Positions 33,155 through 41,969 of a stretch of 64,000 bases of DNA are shown here, piece by piece; position 1 is the first letter of the stretch, and each line of letters starts with the position of its first letter. Origin of the DNA: Paenibacillus sp. J5C2022 (GTDB lineage: Bacteria; Bacillota; Bacilli; Paenibacillales; Paenibacillaceae). The DNA is taken from assembly GCF_025567625.1 (NCBI RefSeq), contig NZ_JAOQJC010000010.1, forward strand, positions 1 to 64,000. The letters are read 5' to 3'. Under the pieces are notes generated by a model, which did not search any database, was not told the origin of the DNA, and worked only from the letters and a program-made list of their open reading frames with translations. Both the position numbers and the translations under genes were made by a program.

Positions 33155-34759
33155 ATGAAAACCATGAAAACCATGAAAACGATGAAGACTGTGAAGCGAT
33201 CGTTGTCCCGGCTGCTGGGAAGAGAGTACACGAACGCCGTCACGGCGGGTGCTGCCTTGCTAACCGACTTGAGCGGCGAAGAGGCGAGGAAGCTTGCGGC
33301 GGAAGAGATCGAGTTCTTGCCCGATGCGTATAGGGATAAGACGGACCTGCTATTGGAACAAGTAGGGAAGCAGATCATTCCGGAAATGAAAGCGTCTACT
33401 TCCGGTGCGCCTACGAATGCTTATCGAAAAGCAAGTAATCCGAAAGCTAGCCCGCTTGGCGGAATTGGCTACCTACGCTTAGGCGAGGACGGCAGGCTCT
33501 ATCTGGTGGGGAAAAGTGAGCATTACCATACGCCGCTGGGACATAACTTCCCCGGCTACAAGCTCATCGACTATGCCAGGGCGCTCGGCATTACCAATGC
33601 TACCCATAACAATACCCGGGGATATGTGACGCGGCTGCTGGAGCGGGAGTTGATCAGAACGGCGAATGGGCTCACTCGGGAGGATACGGATTCACTGAAC
33701 GGTGTACTGGATTCTCGCGAGCCGCATGTGCTGAACCGGGTCATCAATCTGGAGACCGGAACGTTGGCGTGCGAAGCGGGAATAAAAATGATGCTTGCGA
33801 GGTTCTATCGCCTGGATGCGACTTTCCCTGAACCGAAATACAAAGGAAGAACGCCGGTATTTTTCGTCATGGGCGATCGCGACGGCGGAGCCGCCGCTAA
33901 TTACCACGGGACGAGCGTCATTGCGCAGACGCTGCGCAATATGTGGCCCGACATGACCGACAAGCTGGAGGATGCGGGCATATGGAAGGTATGTCCGGTT
34001 GGCATCAACGATTATGAGGATTTCAAGTCCAAATTCGAACGATACAATCAACCCCCGTTCAAAGTCGCGGGATTCCTGCATGAAATCATTCTGATGAATT
34101 ACGGCGGCATCAGGCTTGAGCAGCATTACTTGCAGCAAGCTTATGACATGTGCCACAGGAACGACACTCCCATTATGTGTGACGAGATCCAGTCATGCAT
34201 GTGGTATCCCGGGATGTTTTTATTCCGGGCTTACGGGCTGAACCCGGACTTTGTCGTTATCGGGAAGGGCTTCCCGGGAGGGCAGTATCCGGCCTCGCGC
34301 ATCATAACGACTGCCGAGATGGATACGCTGAATCAATTCGGCGCATTGGTGACGAACGGACAAGAAGAGTTGGCGGCGCTGGCTTATCTCATTACAATGA
34401 CCTTCGCGGAGGAGAATGCTGCGTGGATTGGCGCAATGGGCGAATATTACGAAGAACGGCTGAAGGCGCTCGCTTCGCGTTATCCATCGATAATAGAACG
34501 GACGGAGGGCAAGGGGCATCTGTCCACCTTGTTCTTCCATGAAGCGGAGCTGGCAGCCGCATTCACAGGCAGGTTGGGGGAACAGTGCATTGACATTAGC
34601 GCGCAGACGTATAAAGCGAATTGCCCGCCGGCCGCGCTTACGAAACCGCCGATTATTGCTACAATGAAGATGCTGGATTATATGATTGCCAGAATGGATG
34701 AAGCTTTGCAAGCCATCCGAGAGGAAAGGGAAGCTGATGACAGAGAAGATACTAGGTGA
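33155..34759 (+). CDS. Class III PLP-dependent aminotransferase
   Basis: Up to 534 residues, about 100 longer than typical. The start carries four copies of a 9-bp repeat giving MKTMKTMKTMKT, so any of four ATGs may be used. MCDEIQSCMWYPG holds the Asp that contacts the PLP ring, and VVIGKGFPGGQYPAS holds the Schiff-base Lys. TNGQEELAALAYL follows as in class III enzymes. The N-terminal extension of about 90 residues is unusual. It is the first gene of an operon with a DeoR regulator, FGGY kinase, amidohydrolase, isomerase-like protein and dehydrogenase. It probably removes or adds an amino group on the pathway compound. Confidence 0.85.
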   Translation: MKTMKTMKTMKTVKRSLSRLLGREYTNAVTAGAALLTDLSGEEARKLAAEEIEFLPDAYRDKTDLLLEQVGKQIIPEMKASTSGAPTNAYRKASNPKASPLGGIGYLRLGEDGRLYLVGKSEHYHTPLGHNFPGYKLIDYARALGITNATHNNTRGYVTRLLERELIRTANGLTREDTDSLNGVLDSREPHVLNRVINLETGTLACEAGIKMMLARFYRLDATFPEPKYKGRTPVFFVMGDRDGGAAANYHGTSVIAQTLRNMWPDMTDKLEDAGIWKVCPVGINDYEDFKSKFERYNQPPFKVAGFLHEIILMNYGGIRLEQHYLQQAYDMCHRNDTPIMCDEIQSCMWYPGMFLFRAYGLNPDFVVIGKGFPGGQYPASRIITTAEMDTLNQFGALVTNGQEELAALAYLITMTFAEENAAWIGAMGEYYEERLKALASRYPSIIERTEGKGHLSTLFFHEAELAAAFTGRLGEQCIDISAQTYKANCPPAALTKPPIIATMKMLDYMIARMDEALQAIREEREADDREDTR

Positions 34760-35525
34760 ACTGGACATTGACCAGAGGAGAGCGACGATTCTCGAATTGC
34801 TCCAGCAGGAGAGCAAGGTGAAGGTGACAGAGCTGAGCAAGCGGTTCGGCATCTCGGAAGTGACGATTCGAGGCGATCTCGACGAGCTGGAAGGGCAAGG
34901 GCTGCTGCAGCGCGTTCACGGCGGAGCGATCAGCGCTTATAAAAACTATTACAATATGACGTTCCGTGGCCGGGTAGAGACGAACAAAGAGGAGAAGAGA
35001 CGGATCGCGGTTGAAGCCGCCGCCATGATCTCCGATGGGGACACGATTATTCTGGGCTCCGGGACGACTCCGCTCTATGTGATGCGAGAGTTGAAAAATC
35101 ATAAAAACCTCATCATCATTACGAATTCATTGTCGATTGCGTATGAAGCCGGCTTCCATCCCCATCTGCATGTGGTCGTCATGCTTGGCGGCAACATTAA
35201 TACACAGTATGAATTTGTATCGGGCGACGACGCGATCCGCCAGCTGAGCAAGTACAAAGCCGACAAGCTTATTCTGTCTTCCGACGGCGTCAGCTCGGAA
35301 TATGGCGTCACCACCTATCATCACCTTGAAGCGGAGCTGTATCGGCAGATGATCCGCAAGGCGGATAAACGGATTCTGGTCGCCGACTACACGAAGATCG
35401 GGCGGGGCAATTTTGCACAAATTGAGGGTGTCGATAAAATCGATTGCTTGATTACGAATGACAATGCCAATAAAGAAGAATTGGAAGCAATGCGCGAGAA
35501 GGGCGTTGAAATCCGGCTGGTGTAG
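34737..35525 (+). CDS. DeoR/GlpR-family repressor of the catabolic operon
   Basis: About 262 residues from ATG 34737, overlapping the aminotransferase 3' end by 23 bp. The helix-turn-helix is VTELSKRFGISEVTIRGDL, with LEGQGLLQRVHGGA next. The sugar-phosphate domain contains SGTTPLYVMRELKNHKN and ADYTKIGRGNFAQIEGVD. It should respond to a phosphorylated intermediate, consistent with the FGGY kinase encoded 16 bases downstream, and likely binds the AACGAAA motifs near 33025-33121. Confidence 0.92.
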   Translation: MTEKILGELDIDQRRATILELLQQESKVKVTELSKRFGISEVTIRGDLDELEGQGLLQRVHGGAISAYKNYYNMTFRGRVETNKEEKRRIAVEAAAMISDGDTIILGSGTTPLYVMRELKNHKNLIIITNSLSIAYEAGFHPHLHVVVMLGGNINTQYEFVSGDDAIRQLSKYKADKLILSSDGVSSEYGVTTYHHLEAELYRQMIRKADKRILVADYTKIGRGNFAQIEGVDKIDCLITNDNANKEELEAMREKGVEIRLV

Positions 35526-35541
35526 CGAGGGGGCGATCGGG

Positions 35542-37017
35542 ATGTCGGATGAGCATATGAAGGGCGAAAAGAACGAATTGGAATACGTCATCGGACTGGA
35601 TATCGGAACGTCTGCAGTGAAAGGCGTGCTGATGTCGGCCGGCGGAGCCATCCTCTCGCGTGAGAAGGCGGCCACCCGCTATCTGCCGTCCGATGACGGT
35701 CTGATCGAATTCAATGCCGGTGAATGGTACGAGTCTGTCACAGCCATCATCCGCAGACTGGCGGGCGCTGTTCCGTCAGGGGGGACAGTAGCAGCGATCA
35801 GCATGGCTTCGGCCAGCGGCAATACTGTGCTTGTAAATGAGCGGGGAGAGCCGGTGCGTCCGGCAATAAGCTGGATGGACGAGCGAGTAAGAGAAGAGAT
35901 GGACGAAGTATTCGGGGATGCGGAAGCGAGCGAAGTCCATGAACGCATCGGCTGGCCGTACATGCCGCTGTTTCCGCTGGCTCATCTCTCGTGGCTGAAG
36001 TGTCATGAGCCGGAGACGCTGGCAGGCGCAGCCCGCATCTGCCTGAGTACGGATTACATGCTGTATCGTTTGACGGGGCAGTGGGGGATCGATCCCTCCA
36101 CCGCAACGACCTTTTACTTGCAGGATCAGAAGGCGATGCAATGGCACTTGCCTTACGCAGAGCGATTAGGCGTATCCGTTGACCAATTGCCCCCTATCCA
36201 TCCGGTGGGAAGCGTGCTGGGAGGCATTACGCCAAGCGCCGCTACGGCTACGACGCTGCGAGAGGGAACGCCCGTCGTGCTTGGCGCCTTCGACCATCCC
36301 TGTGCGGCGAGAGGCTCGTGCATTGTGAAGGAGGGACAGCTGCTTCTCTCCTGCGGGACTTCCTGGGTAGGCTTCTTCCCGACGTTCGATCGACGGAAGG
36401 CGGTCGAAGGGAAGCTGCTGGTGGACCCGTTCCTTCAGCCGAGAGGGCCTTGGGGAGCGATGTTCTCGCTTCCGGCTATCGCGACTTCCATAGACAAGTA
36501 CATTTGCCGCTATATCGCAGACGGACCGGACCGGTATCGCGAGTTCGACAGGCTTGCAAGCGCAGCGGCTCCGGGAGCGGGAGGGCTTCTCATTCATCCC
36601 ATGCTGGAGGAGGAGCTCGACGCTGGAGGAGCTTATGGGAAGGAACAATTGGCGAGAGCGCTGATGGAAGGAACGGCCTATCTATTGCTTCAGCAGGTGG
36701 AGAAGCTGGCGGCTGCCGGCCTGTCGTTCACATCGGTGACGATGGTCGGCGGACCTTCCGAGACCGCGCCATGGCCGCAGATCGTGGCGGATGTTCTCGG
36801 AAGGGAAGTGGTCACCGTTAACGGTTCCTGTGCGGGTGCGGTTGGAGCGGCGATCGTGGCCGGGATCGGTGCGGGACTGTATCGGAATGAAGAGGATGCG
36901 CATCGGAGGCTGGTTTTTCGAAGGGGTGTCCGTACGCCGGACGAAGCGGCGCACAGGGTGTACAGCGAGCAGTACCGGCGCTTTGCCGGCAATTATCAAA
37001 AGGTTCGGAGGTCTTGA
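35542..37017 (+). CDS. FGGY-family carbohydrate kinase
   Basis: About 491 residues from ATG 35542. The N-terminal phosphate loop is IGLDIGTSAVKGVLM and the sugar-binding region contains ISWMDERVREEMDEVF. The C-terminal half includes GAFDHPCAARGSC and VTMVGGPSETAPWPQIVADV, where family members bind ATP. It phosphorylates a sugar, sugar acid or polyol in the cytosol; xylulokinase and gluconokinase are the closest general types, but the substrate is unknown. One base separates it from the amidohydrolase start. Confidence 0.92.
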   Translation: MSDEHMKGEKNELEYVIGLDIGTSAVKGVLMSAGGAILSREKAATRYLPSDDGLIEFNAGEWYESVTAIIRRLAGAVPSGGTVAAISMASASGNTVLVNERGEPVRPAISWMDERVREEMDEVFGDAEASEVHERIGWPYMPLFPLAHLSWLKCHEPETLAGAARICLSTDYMLYRLTGQWGIDPSTATTFYLQDQKAMQWHLPYAERLGVSVDQLPPIHPVGSVLGGITPSAATATTLREGTPVVLGAFDHPCAARGSCIVKEGQLLLSCGTSWVGFFPTFDRRKAVEGKLLVDPFLQPRGPWGAMFSLPAIATSIDKYICRYIADGPDRYREFDRLASAAAPGAGGLLIHPMLEEELDAGGAYGKEQLARALMEGTAYLLLQQVEKLAAAGLSFTSVTMVGGPSETAPWPQIVADVLGREVVTVNGSCAGAVGAAIVAGIGAGLYRNEEDAHRRLVFRRGVRTPDEAAHRVYSEQYRRFAGNYQKVRRS

Positions 37018-37018
37018 C

Positions 37019-38080
37019 ATGCATGCCTTGTTCGAAATGAAGGAAGTAGACAAGATTTTCTATGAAGAGAAATTGAAGGATTTTTTGCCGGACCGGATGA
37101 TCGATATTCATACGCATGTCTGGCTGGACCACATCCGGCTCGAATCGACCGGTGCTCCCGTTAGAGCGGTGACTTGGCCGTCATTGGTCGCAAGAGACAA
37201 TTCCATTGCAGATTTGTTCAAGACGTATGAAGCGATGTTTCCCGGGAAGGAAGTGACGCCGCTCATTTTCTCGCAAGTAAGCCTGCAATATGATATTGCG
37301 GCGGGGAACGAATATATCCGATCATGTGCCGAGCAGTATAAGCTGCCGTCGCTGATGGTGACGAGGCCCCAGCAGAGCGCCGCCGATTTTGAAGAGGGCA
37401 TCGATCGGGGCGGATTTCTGGGTTGCAAGGTGTATCTGAATTTCGCGGACCCGTACATTCCGGAGAAGGAAATTCGCATCTACGACTTCCTTCCGCCGCA
37501 TCAGCTTGAGGTGCTGAATCGTCGCGGATGGATGGTCATGCTGCATATTCCGAGGGACGGCAGGTTGAAGGACCCTGTCAACTTGGCACAGATGCTGGAG
37601 ATCGAGCGGAAGTACCCCGCGGTCAAGCTGATCATTGCCCATGTCGGCCGAGCGTATTGTCCGGAGGATGTGGGAGATGCTTTCGACCTATTGGCGGAGA
37701 CGAGGAACATGGTATTCGACTTTAGCGCCAATACTAATTCGCATGTGTTCCGGGAGCTGATTAAGGCCGTCGGCCCGAAGAGAATATTGTTCGGCAGCGA
37801 TCTTCCCATCGTCAAGATGAGGATGAAGCGCTATTGCGAGAACGGCAGGTACGTCAATGTTGTCCCTAAGGGATTGTACGGGGATGTATCGGGAGATCCC
37901 AACATGCGGGAAGTGGAAGGGCGGGAAGCGGAGGAGCTCTCCTTCTTCATGTACGAGGAGATCGATGCCTTCCGGGTGGCGGCGGAGGCCGAAGGATTAA
38001 CGAAGCGGGACGTAGAGGACATTTTTTACTCTAATGCCAAGGCACTTATCGATCAGATTGAGAAGGAGCGACGGCGCTAA
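37019..38080 (+). CDS. Amidohydrolase-family protein (Amidohydro_2 type)
   Basis: 353 residues from ATG 37019, with GGAGG at 37007-37011. Metal-binding motifs include MIDIHTHVWLDH near residue 25, LIIAHVGRAY and the Asp of ILFGSDLPIVKM. Members hydrolyse lactones, amides or carboxylates. In an operon with a dehydrogenase and a kinase, a sugar lactonase role is plausible, but this is inference. Its stop TAA shares one base with the ATG of the next gene. Confidence 0.85.
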   Translation: MHALFEMKEVDKIFYEEKLKDFLPDRMIDIHTHVWLDHIRLESTGAPVRAVTWPSLVARDNSIADLFKTYEAMFPGKEVTPLIFSQVSLQYDIAAGNEYIRSCAEQYKLPSLMVTRPQQSAADFEEGIDRGGFLGCKVYLNFADPYIPEKEIRIYDFLPPHQLEVLNRRGWMVMLHIPRDGRLKDPVNLAQMLEIERKYPAVKLIIAHVGRAYCPEDVGDAFDLLAETRNMVFDFSANTNSHVFRELIKAVGPKRILFGSDLPIVKMRMKRYCENGRYVNVVPKGLYGDVSGDPNMREVEGREAEELSFFMYEEIDAFRVAAEAEGLTKRDVEDIFYSNAKALIDQIEKERRR

Positions 38081-39474
38081 TGGGGAACAGACTGAGGATG
38101 GCCCTTCTGCCCATGTATATTCAGCTTTACGATGACAGCTGGCCTGAGCTGCGGGAGCGCGTGGATGCGTTCCATCAGATAATTATAGGAGAGTTTGAAA
38201 AGAGGGGGCTGGACGTTGTCTCTTCGCCCGTATGCCGGGTACAGGCGGAATTTGAAGCGGCGATGGAAAGCTTCGAGAGGGAGGGGGCCGACGCTGTCGT
38301 TACGCTACATCTGGCTTACTCGCCTTCTCTGGAGTCGGCAAGCGCACTGGCGGCAACCGGGCTACCGCTGGTTGTTTTGAATACGACACCCACCTACGAC
38401 TTCAGTCCTGCTCAGCATCCCGATGAGATTCTGTATAACCATGGCATACACGGCGTGCAGGATATGTGCAATCTTCTGCTGCGCAATGGGAAGCGCTTTC
38501 TCATTGAATCAGGCCATTGGGAGAAGTCGGATGTCCTCGATCGGGTTGCGGCTTGCGTGAGGGCGGCGCGAATCTCGAAGGAGATGAAGCGGGCGAAGGT
38601 AGGCAGAATCGGCGATCCGTTCCAAGGCATGGGGGATTTCCTGGTGCCGGAGGAGGTATTGCGCGCAACGATTGGGATCGAGACGATAAGCTTCGACCTT
38701 CAGAATGACGCGGAGCTGTTCGAAGCCGTGTCGGATCGTCAGATCGATGAAGAGATGGAGGGAGATAAGCGGGATTATCAATGGGGCAGCTTTGATGAGG
38801 AGGTGTACCGCCGCTCCGTTCACGACGGCCTGTCGCTGCGGCATCTGATCGAAGCGGAACGATTAACCGCATTAACGGTCAATTTCATGGCGATTACGGG
38901 ACGATCTGCGTTATTCACTATGCCCTTCCTGGAAGCGAGCAAGGCGATGAGCCGGGGAATCGGCTACGCCGGGGAAGGGGATGTGCTGACGGCGGCGTTA
39001 GTCGGCGCGCTGCTATCCGTCTATCCGGATGCATCGTTCACGGAGATGTTCTGTCCGGACTGGGATAACGATGCGATATTCCTCAGCCATATGGGAGAGA
39101 TGAATGTGCGTGTCGCGGCGAACAAGCCGGTGCTTCGGGAGAAGCCATTCCCCTTCACGGATGCGGGCAACCCGATTGTCGCCTGCGGCAGATTCCGCGG
39201 CGGCGAAGCGGTGTATGCTTGCTTGGCTCCGGGAGCGGACAATGCCTATACATTCATCTTGTCGCGCATACAGATGCTGGATGTCGAGGGGATTGACAGG
39301 ATGGAAGACAGTATTCGCGGATGGTTCAGACCATCACTTCCCGCACCCGAGTTTCTTTCTTCCTTCAGCAAGCATGGAGGCATCCATCACGGTGTGATCG
39401 TCTACGGCGACGTTATCGAGGTGCTGGAGCGGTTCGGCGACATCATGGGCTGGCATACGGTAACAATCGGGTGA
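38080..39474 (+). CDS. L-fucose/L-arabinose isomerase-like protein
   Basis: 464 residues, similar in layout to the fucose-isomerase-like family (COG2407 type). MALLPMYIQLYDDSWPELRE begins the first domain, then DAVVTLHLAYSPSLESA and LPLVVLNTTPTYDF. The later part carries acidic and His residues (ALTVNFMAITG, FCPDWDNDAIFLSHMGEMN) that could bind the Mn2+ seen in this family. It likely interconverts aldose and ketose forms in the operon's pathway. Translation is coupled to the gene before it (TAATG). Confidence 0.8.
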   Translation: MGNRLRMALLPMYIQLYDDSWPELRERVDAFHQIIIGEFEKRGLDVVSSPVCRVQAEFEAAMESFEREGADAVVTLHLAYSPSLESASALAATGLPLVVLNTTPTYDFSPAQHPDEILYNHGIHGVQDMCNLLLRNGKRFLIESGHWEKSDVLDRVAACVRAARISKEMKRAKVGRIGDPFQGMGDFLVPEEVLRATIGIETISFDLQNDAELFEAVSDRQIDEEMEGDKRDYQWGSFDEEVYRRSVHDGLSLRHLIEAERLTALTVNFMAITGRSALFTMPFLEASKAMSRGIGYAGEGDVLTAALVGALLSVYPDASFTEMFCPDWDNDAIFLSHMGEMNVRVAANKPVLREKPFPFTDAGNPIVACGRFRGGEAVYACLAPGADNAYTFILSRIQMLDVEGIDRMEDSIRGWFRPSLPAPEFLSSFSKHGGIHHGVIVYGDVIEVLERFGDIMGWHTVTIG

Positions 39475-39504
39475 TATTCATTTACAAGTAGAGGAGCTGG
39501 GAGA

Positions 39505-40653
39505 ATGGCCATTAAAGTAGGGATTGCCGGGGCAAGAGGATTAAGCACGCTGAAGGGATTCCAGGTCTCCAAGGATGCGGAGGTCGTCGCGCTGTGCGAT
39601 CTGGATGAAGACTTGCTGAAGGAGAAATCGCAGCAATACGGGATTCCACGCACATACCGAATATTCGAGGATATGCTGGACTCCGATATCGACGCCGTTG
39701 TCATCGCCACTCCGATGCAGCTGCACGTTCCCCAGGCGCTGCAAGCGCTGGATGCCGGCAAGCATGTGATGAGCGAAGTAACCGCCGGCGTGACGATGGA
39801 TGAGCTGTGGTGGCTGACCGAGGCGGTGGAGGCTTCGGGTAAAGTGTATATGATGGCGGAGAATTATTGCTACATTCCGCAAAATCAGCTCATTCGGAAT
39901 ATGGTGGAGAAGGGAATGTTCGGGGACATTTACTTCGGAGAAGGGGAGTATCTGCACGAAAACAAAAAGCTGCTGAAAGGCTACAACCGGAAGCATCAGG
40001 AAGACGGCAGAACCTCCTGGCGGAAATATTGGCAGCTGGGAAAACGGGGCTCCTTCTATCCGACGCACAGCTTGGGACCGGTCATGCAGTGGTTCAAGAA
40101 CGACCGCATAAAATCGATATCTTGTGTCGGCTCGGGCTGGCATACCGCCAAGGAGCTGCGGCAAGAGGATACTTCCATTACACTCTGCCAGCTGGAGAGC
40201 GGGAAGTTGATCAAGATCCGGGTAGACTGCATATCGGAGCGGCCGCATAACATGAATTACTATTCGCTTCAAGGTACAAATGGGTGCTATGAAGCACCGC
40301 GGGGAATGGGCGATGACCACAAAATATGGCTGAAGGACGTGCATGGCGGCAGCGACAATCCGCAGTGGAGGCCGCTCAAGGACTTCTACGATTACTTGCC
40401 GGACCGATACAAGCAGGTGACGGAAGAGCAGCGGTCTGCAGGCCACTGGGGCGGTGACTTCTTCATCGTGCAGGATTTCATCGATGCGATTATGAAGGGG
40501 ACGAAGCCGGAAATAGATGTCTATGACGCGTGCGAATGGACAGCCGTCGGCTTGTTGTCGGAGCTGTCGGTTATGAACGGCGGCAAGGTAATGGAGATGC
40601 CGGACTTCCGGAAGACCCGCCAGTATAAGGACCAGATTATCAAGTTGACCTGA
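39505..40653 (+). CDS. Gfo/Idh/MocA-family dehydrogenase
   Basis: 382 residues. The N-terminal NAD(P)-binding fold is MAIKVGIAGARGLSTLKGF followed by VVALCDLDEDLL, AVVIATPMQLHVPQAL and AGKHVMSEVTAGVTM, where EK of the usual family motif EKP is replaced by SEV. The C-terminal substrate domain contains SFYPTHSLGPVMQW. The family oxidises sugars, inositols or pseudosaccharides. It ends a six-gene operon. Loss of the usual Lys in the EKP motif is notable, as that residue is often catalytic, so activity may differ from standard members. Confidence 0.87.
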   Translation: MAIKVGIAGARGLSTLKGFQVSKDAEVVALCDLDEDLLKEKSQQYGIPRTYRIFEDMLDSDIDAVVIATPMQLHVPQALQALDAGKHVMSEVTAGVTMDELWWLTEAVEASGKVYMMAENYCYIPQNQLIRNMVEKGMFGDIYFGEGEYLHENKKLLKGYNRKHQEDGRTSWRKYWQLGKRGSFYPTHSLGPVMQWFKNDRIKSISCVGSGWHTAKELRQEDTSITLCQLESGKLIKIRVDCISERPHNMNYYSLQGTNGCYEAPRGMGDDHKIWLKDVHGGSDNPQWRPLKDFYDYLPDRYKQVTEEQRSAGHWGGDFFIVQDFIDAIMKGTKPEIDVYDACEWTAVGLLSELSVMNGGKVMEMPDFRKTRQYKDQIIKLT

Positions 40654-40741
40654 GGGTGGACGCTGTAATCCTGTACCGTGATATCATTCTTGCGCTAGTC
40701 TGCCAGTTAGTGGTAGTATCTGGTTAAAGGAGTGGTGGACA

Positions 40742-41248
40742 ATGTATCAAAGTATGGAAGGCTTTATGAGAGATTGGGCTTATGAGGAAGGGCTGACGCT
40801 GAAGGTGCTGGATGCTCTGACGGACGATTCCTTGAAGCAAGCGGTATCTGAAGCGCAACCGAGAACGCTGGGCGATCTGGGCTGGCATCTGGTGGGCAGT
40901 ATCGCTGCATTCCTCGGTTCCAGCGGCTTGCAGCTTGATGGGCCTGATTATAAGGGACCGACACCTTCCCGCGCAGCCGATATTGCGGAAGGCTATCGCC
41001 GCATGAGCGCAGAGGCTGTGGCAGCGCTGAAGGAACAGTGGAGCGATGACAAGCTGAAGGATGGGCTGAAGCTGTTCGGATTCATTGATACGACCTACAG
41101 CGGAGTGCTTACTACGCTTGTCCGTCACCAAATTCACCACAGAGGGCAAATGACGATTCTTATGCGGCAAGCAGGTATTGCAGCTCCAGGCGTCTACGGC
41201 CCGAACGAAGAAGAGACGGCCGCGATGCAGGCGGCGCGGCAGCAGTAA
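40742..41248 (+). CDS. DinB-superfamily protein (second copy)
   Basis: 168 residues. A DinB four-helix bundle with His motifs GDLGWHLVGSIAAFL and TLVRHQIHHRGQMTILM, the expected metal site. The start follows AAAGGAGTGG. Its last codons are part of a 39-bp tandem repeat that continues past the stop codon, so the C-terminal residues (AMQAARQQ) may have been altered by the repeat. Functionally similar to the gene at 31745, though divergent in sequence. Confidence 0.85.
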   Translation: MYQSMEGFMRDWAYEEGLTLKVLDALTDDSLKQAVSEAQPRTLGDLGWHLVGSIAAFLGSSGLQLDGPDYKGPTPSRAADIAEGYRRMSAEAVAALKEQWSDDKLKDGLKLFGFIDTTYSGVLTTLVRHQIHHRGQMTILMRQAGIAAPGVYGPNEEETAAMQAARQQ

Positions 41249-41378
41249 TAGGTGTGGTCGCAATGCAGGCGGCTCGCCGGCAGTAAATAGGTACAGTCGC
41301 GATGCAGGCGGACTCGCCAGCAGTAATAGGTGCGGTCGCGATGCAGGCAGACTCGCCAGCAGTAATAGGTATTGGTTT
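41224..41378 (+). repeat. 39-bp tandem repeat spanning a stop codon
   Basis: ATGCAGGC starts at 41225, 41263, 41302 and 41341 (steps 38, 39, 39). The first copy is the 3' end of the DinB gene including its stop; the later three are non-coding duplicates, each keeping GCAGTAA. Confidence 0.9.
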
Positions 41379-41440
41379 ATGGAGTTACTATAAGAAATGG
41401 AACGGTTAACGCAGTTAACTTGCACCTGTTGAGAAACCTC

Positions 41441-41466
41441 AGGACGCCTTCGGGCGTCCTTTTTTC
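41441..41466 (+). terminator. Intrinsic terminator of the second DinB gene
   Basis: AGGACGCC and GGCGTCCT form a perfect 8-bp stem with a TTCG tetraloop, followed by a T-run. Confidence 0.95.
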
Positions 41467-41504
41467 TTCTTATGTGTCCAGAGGCACGCAACTGCTCCAC
41501 GTCT

Positions 41505-41780
41505 ACAGGTGCGGTACCGCACTGTACCGGCACCTCGCACTGCACCGCACCTGTACCCGTACCGTCCTCGGTGCCGTATCATGCCCGATTCCACATTGGC
41601 CCCATACCCTGCGCCTCGCACCGCACCTATACCCGTACCGTCCCCGGTGCCGTATCATACCCGCACTCCACATTGCCCCGTACCCCGCGCCTCGCATTGT
41701 ATCGCATCTGTACCCGTACCGCCCCCGGTACCGTATCATACCCGATTCCACATTGCCCCCATACCCTGCGCCGACTGCTG
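41505..41780. repeat. Imperfect 76-81-bp tandem repeat, C-rich
   Basis: TACCCGTACCG recurs at 41554, 41630 and 41711, each followed by GGTGCCGTATCAT-like and CCACATTG-like segments. Open frames cross it on both strands with biased composition (many Pro, Arg, His), which I regard as artefacts. The region from 41781 to 41969 holds only a TATGAT-like -10 box at 41935 before the lipoprotein gene. Confidence 0.85.
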
Positions 41781-41969
41781 GTTCACAGTTTAGCGAACGT
41801 CACGGTCCTTATCTGGCTAAATTCAAGCGAAACGCCAAGCTAGCGGTCCCCACAGTACTTGGGTCGCTGAAATCCGTTAGAGCTCCATTACAGGATCAGT
41901 CAACGCCTAATCGTTTGCAGCACCCTTTTCCTGTTATGATACGTCGAATATAGAAAAGGGGGTTAGGCC

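Noticed and set aside
39541..40446. 301-codon minus-strand open frame
   Set aside because: Shadow of the Gfo/Idh/MocA gene.
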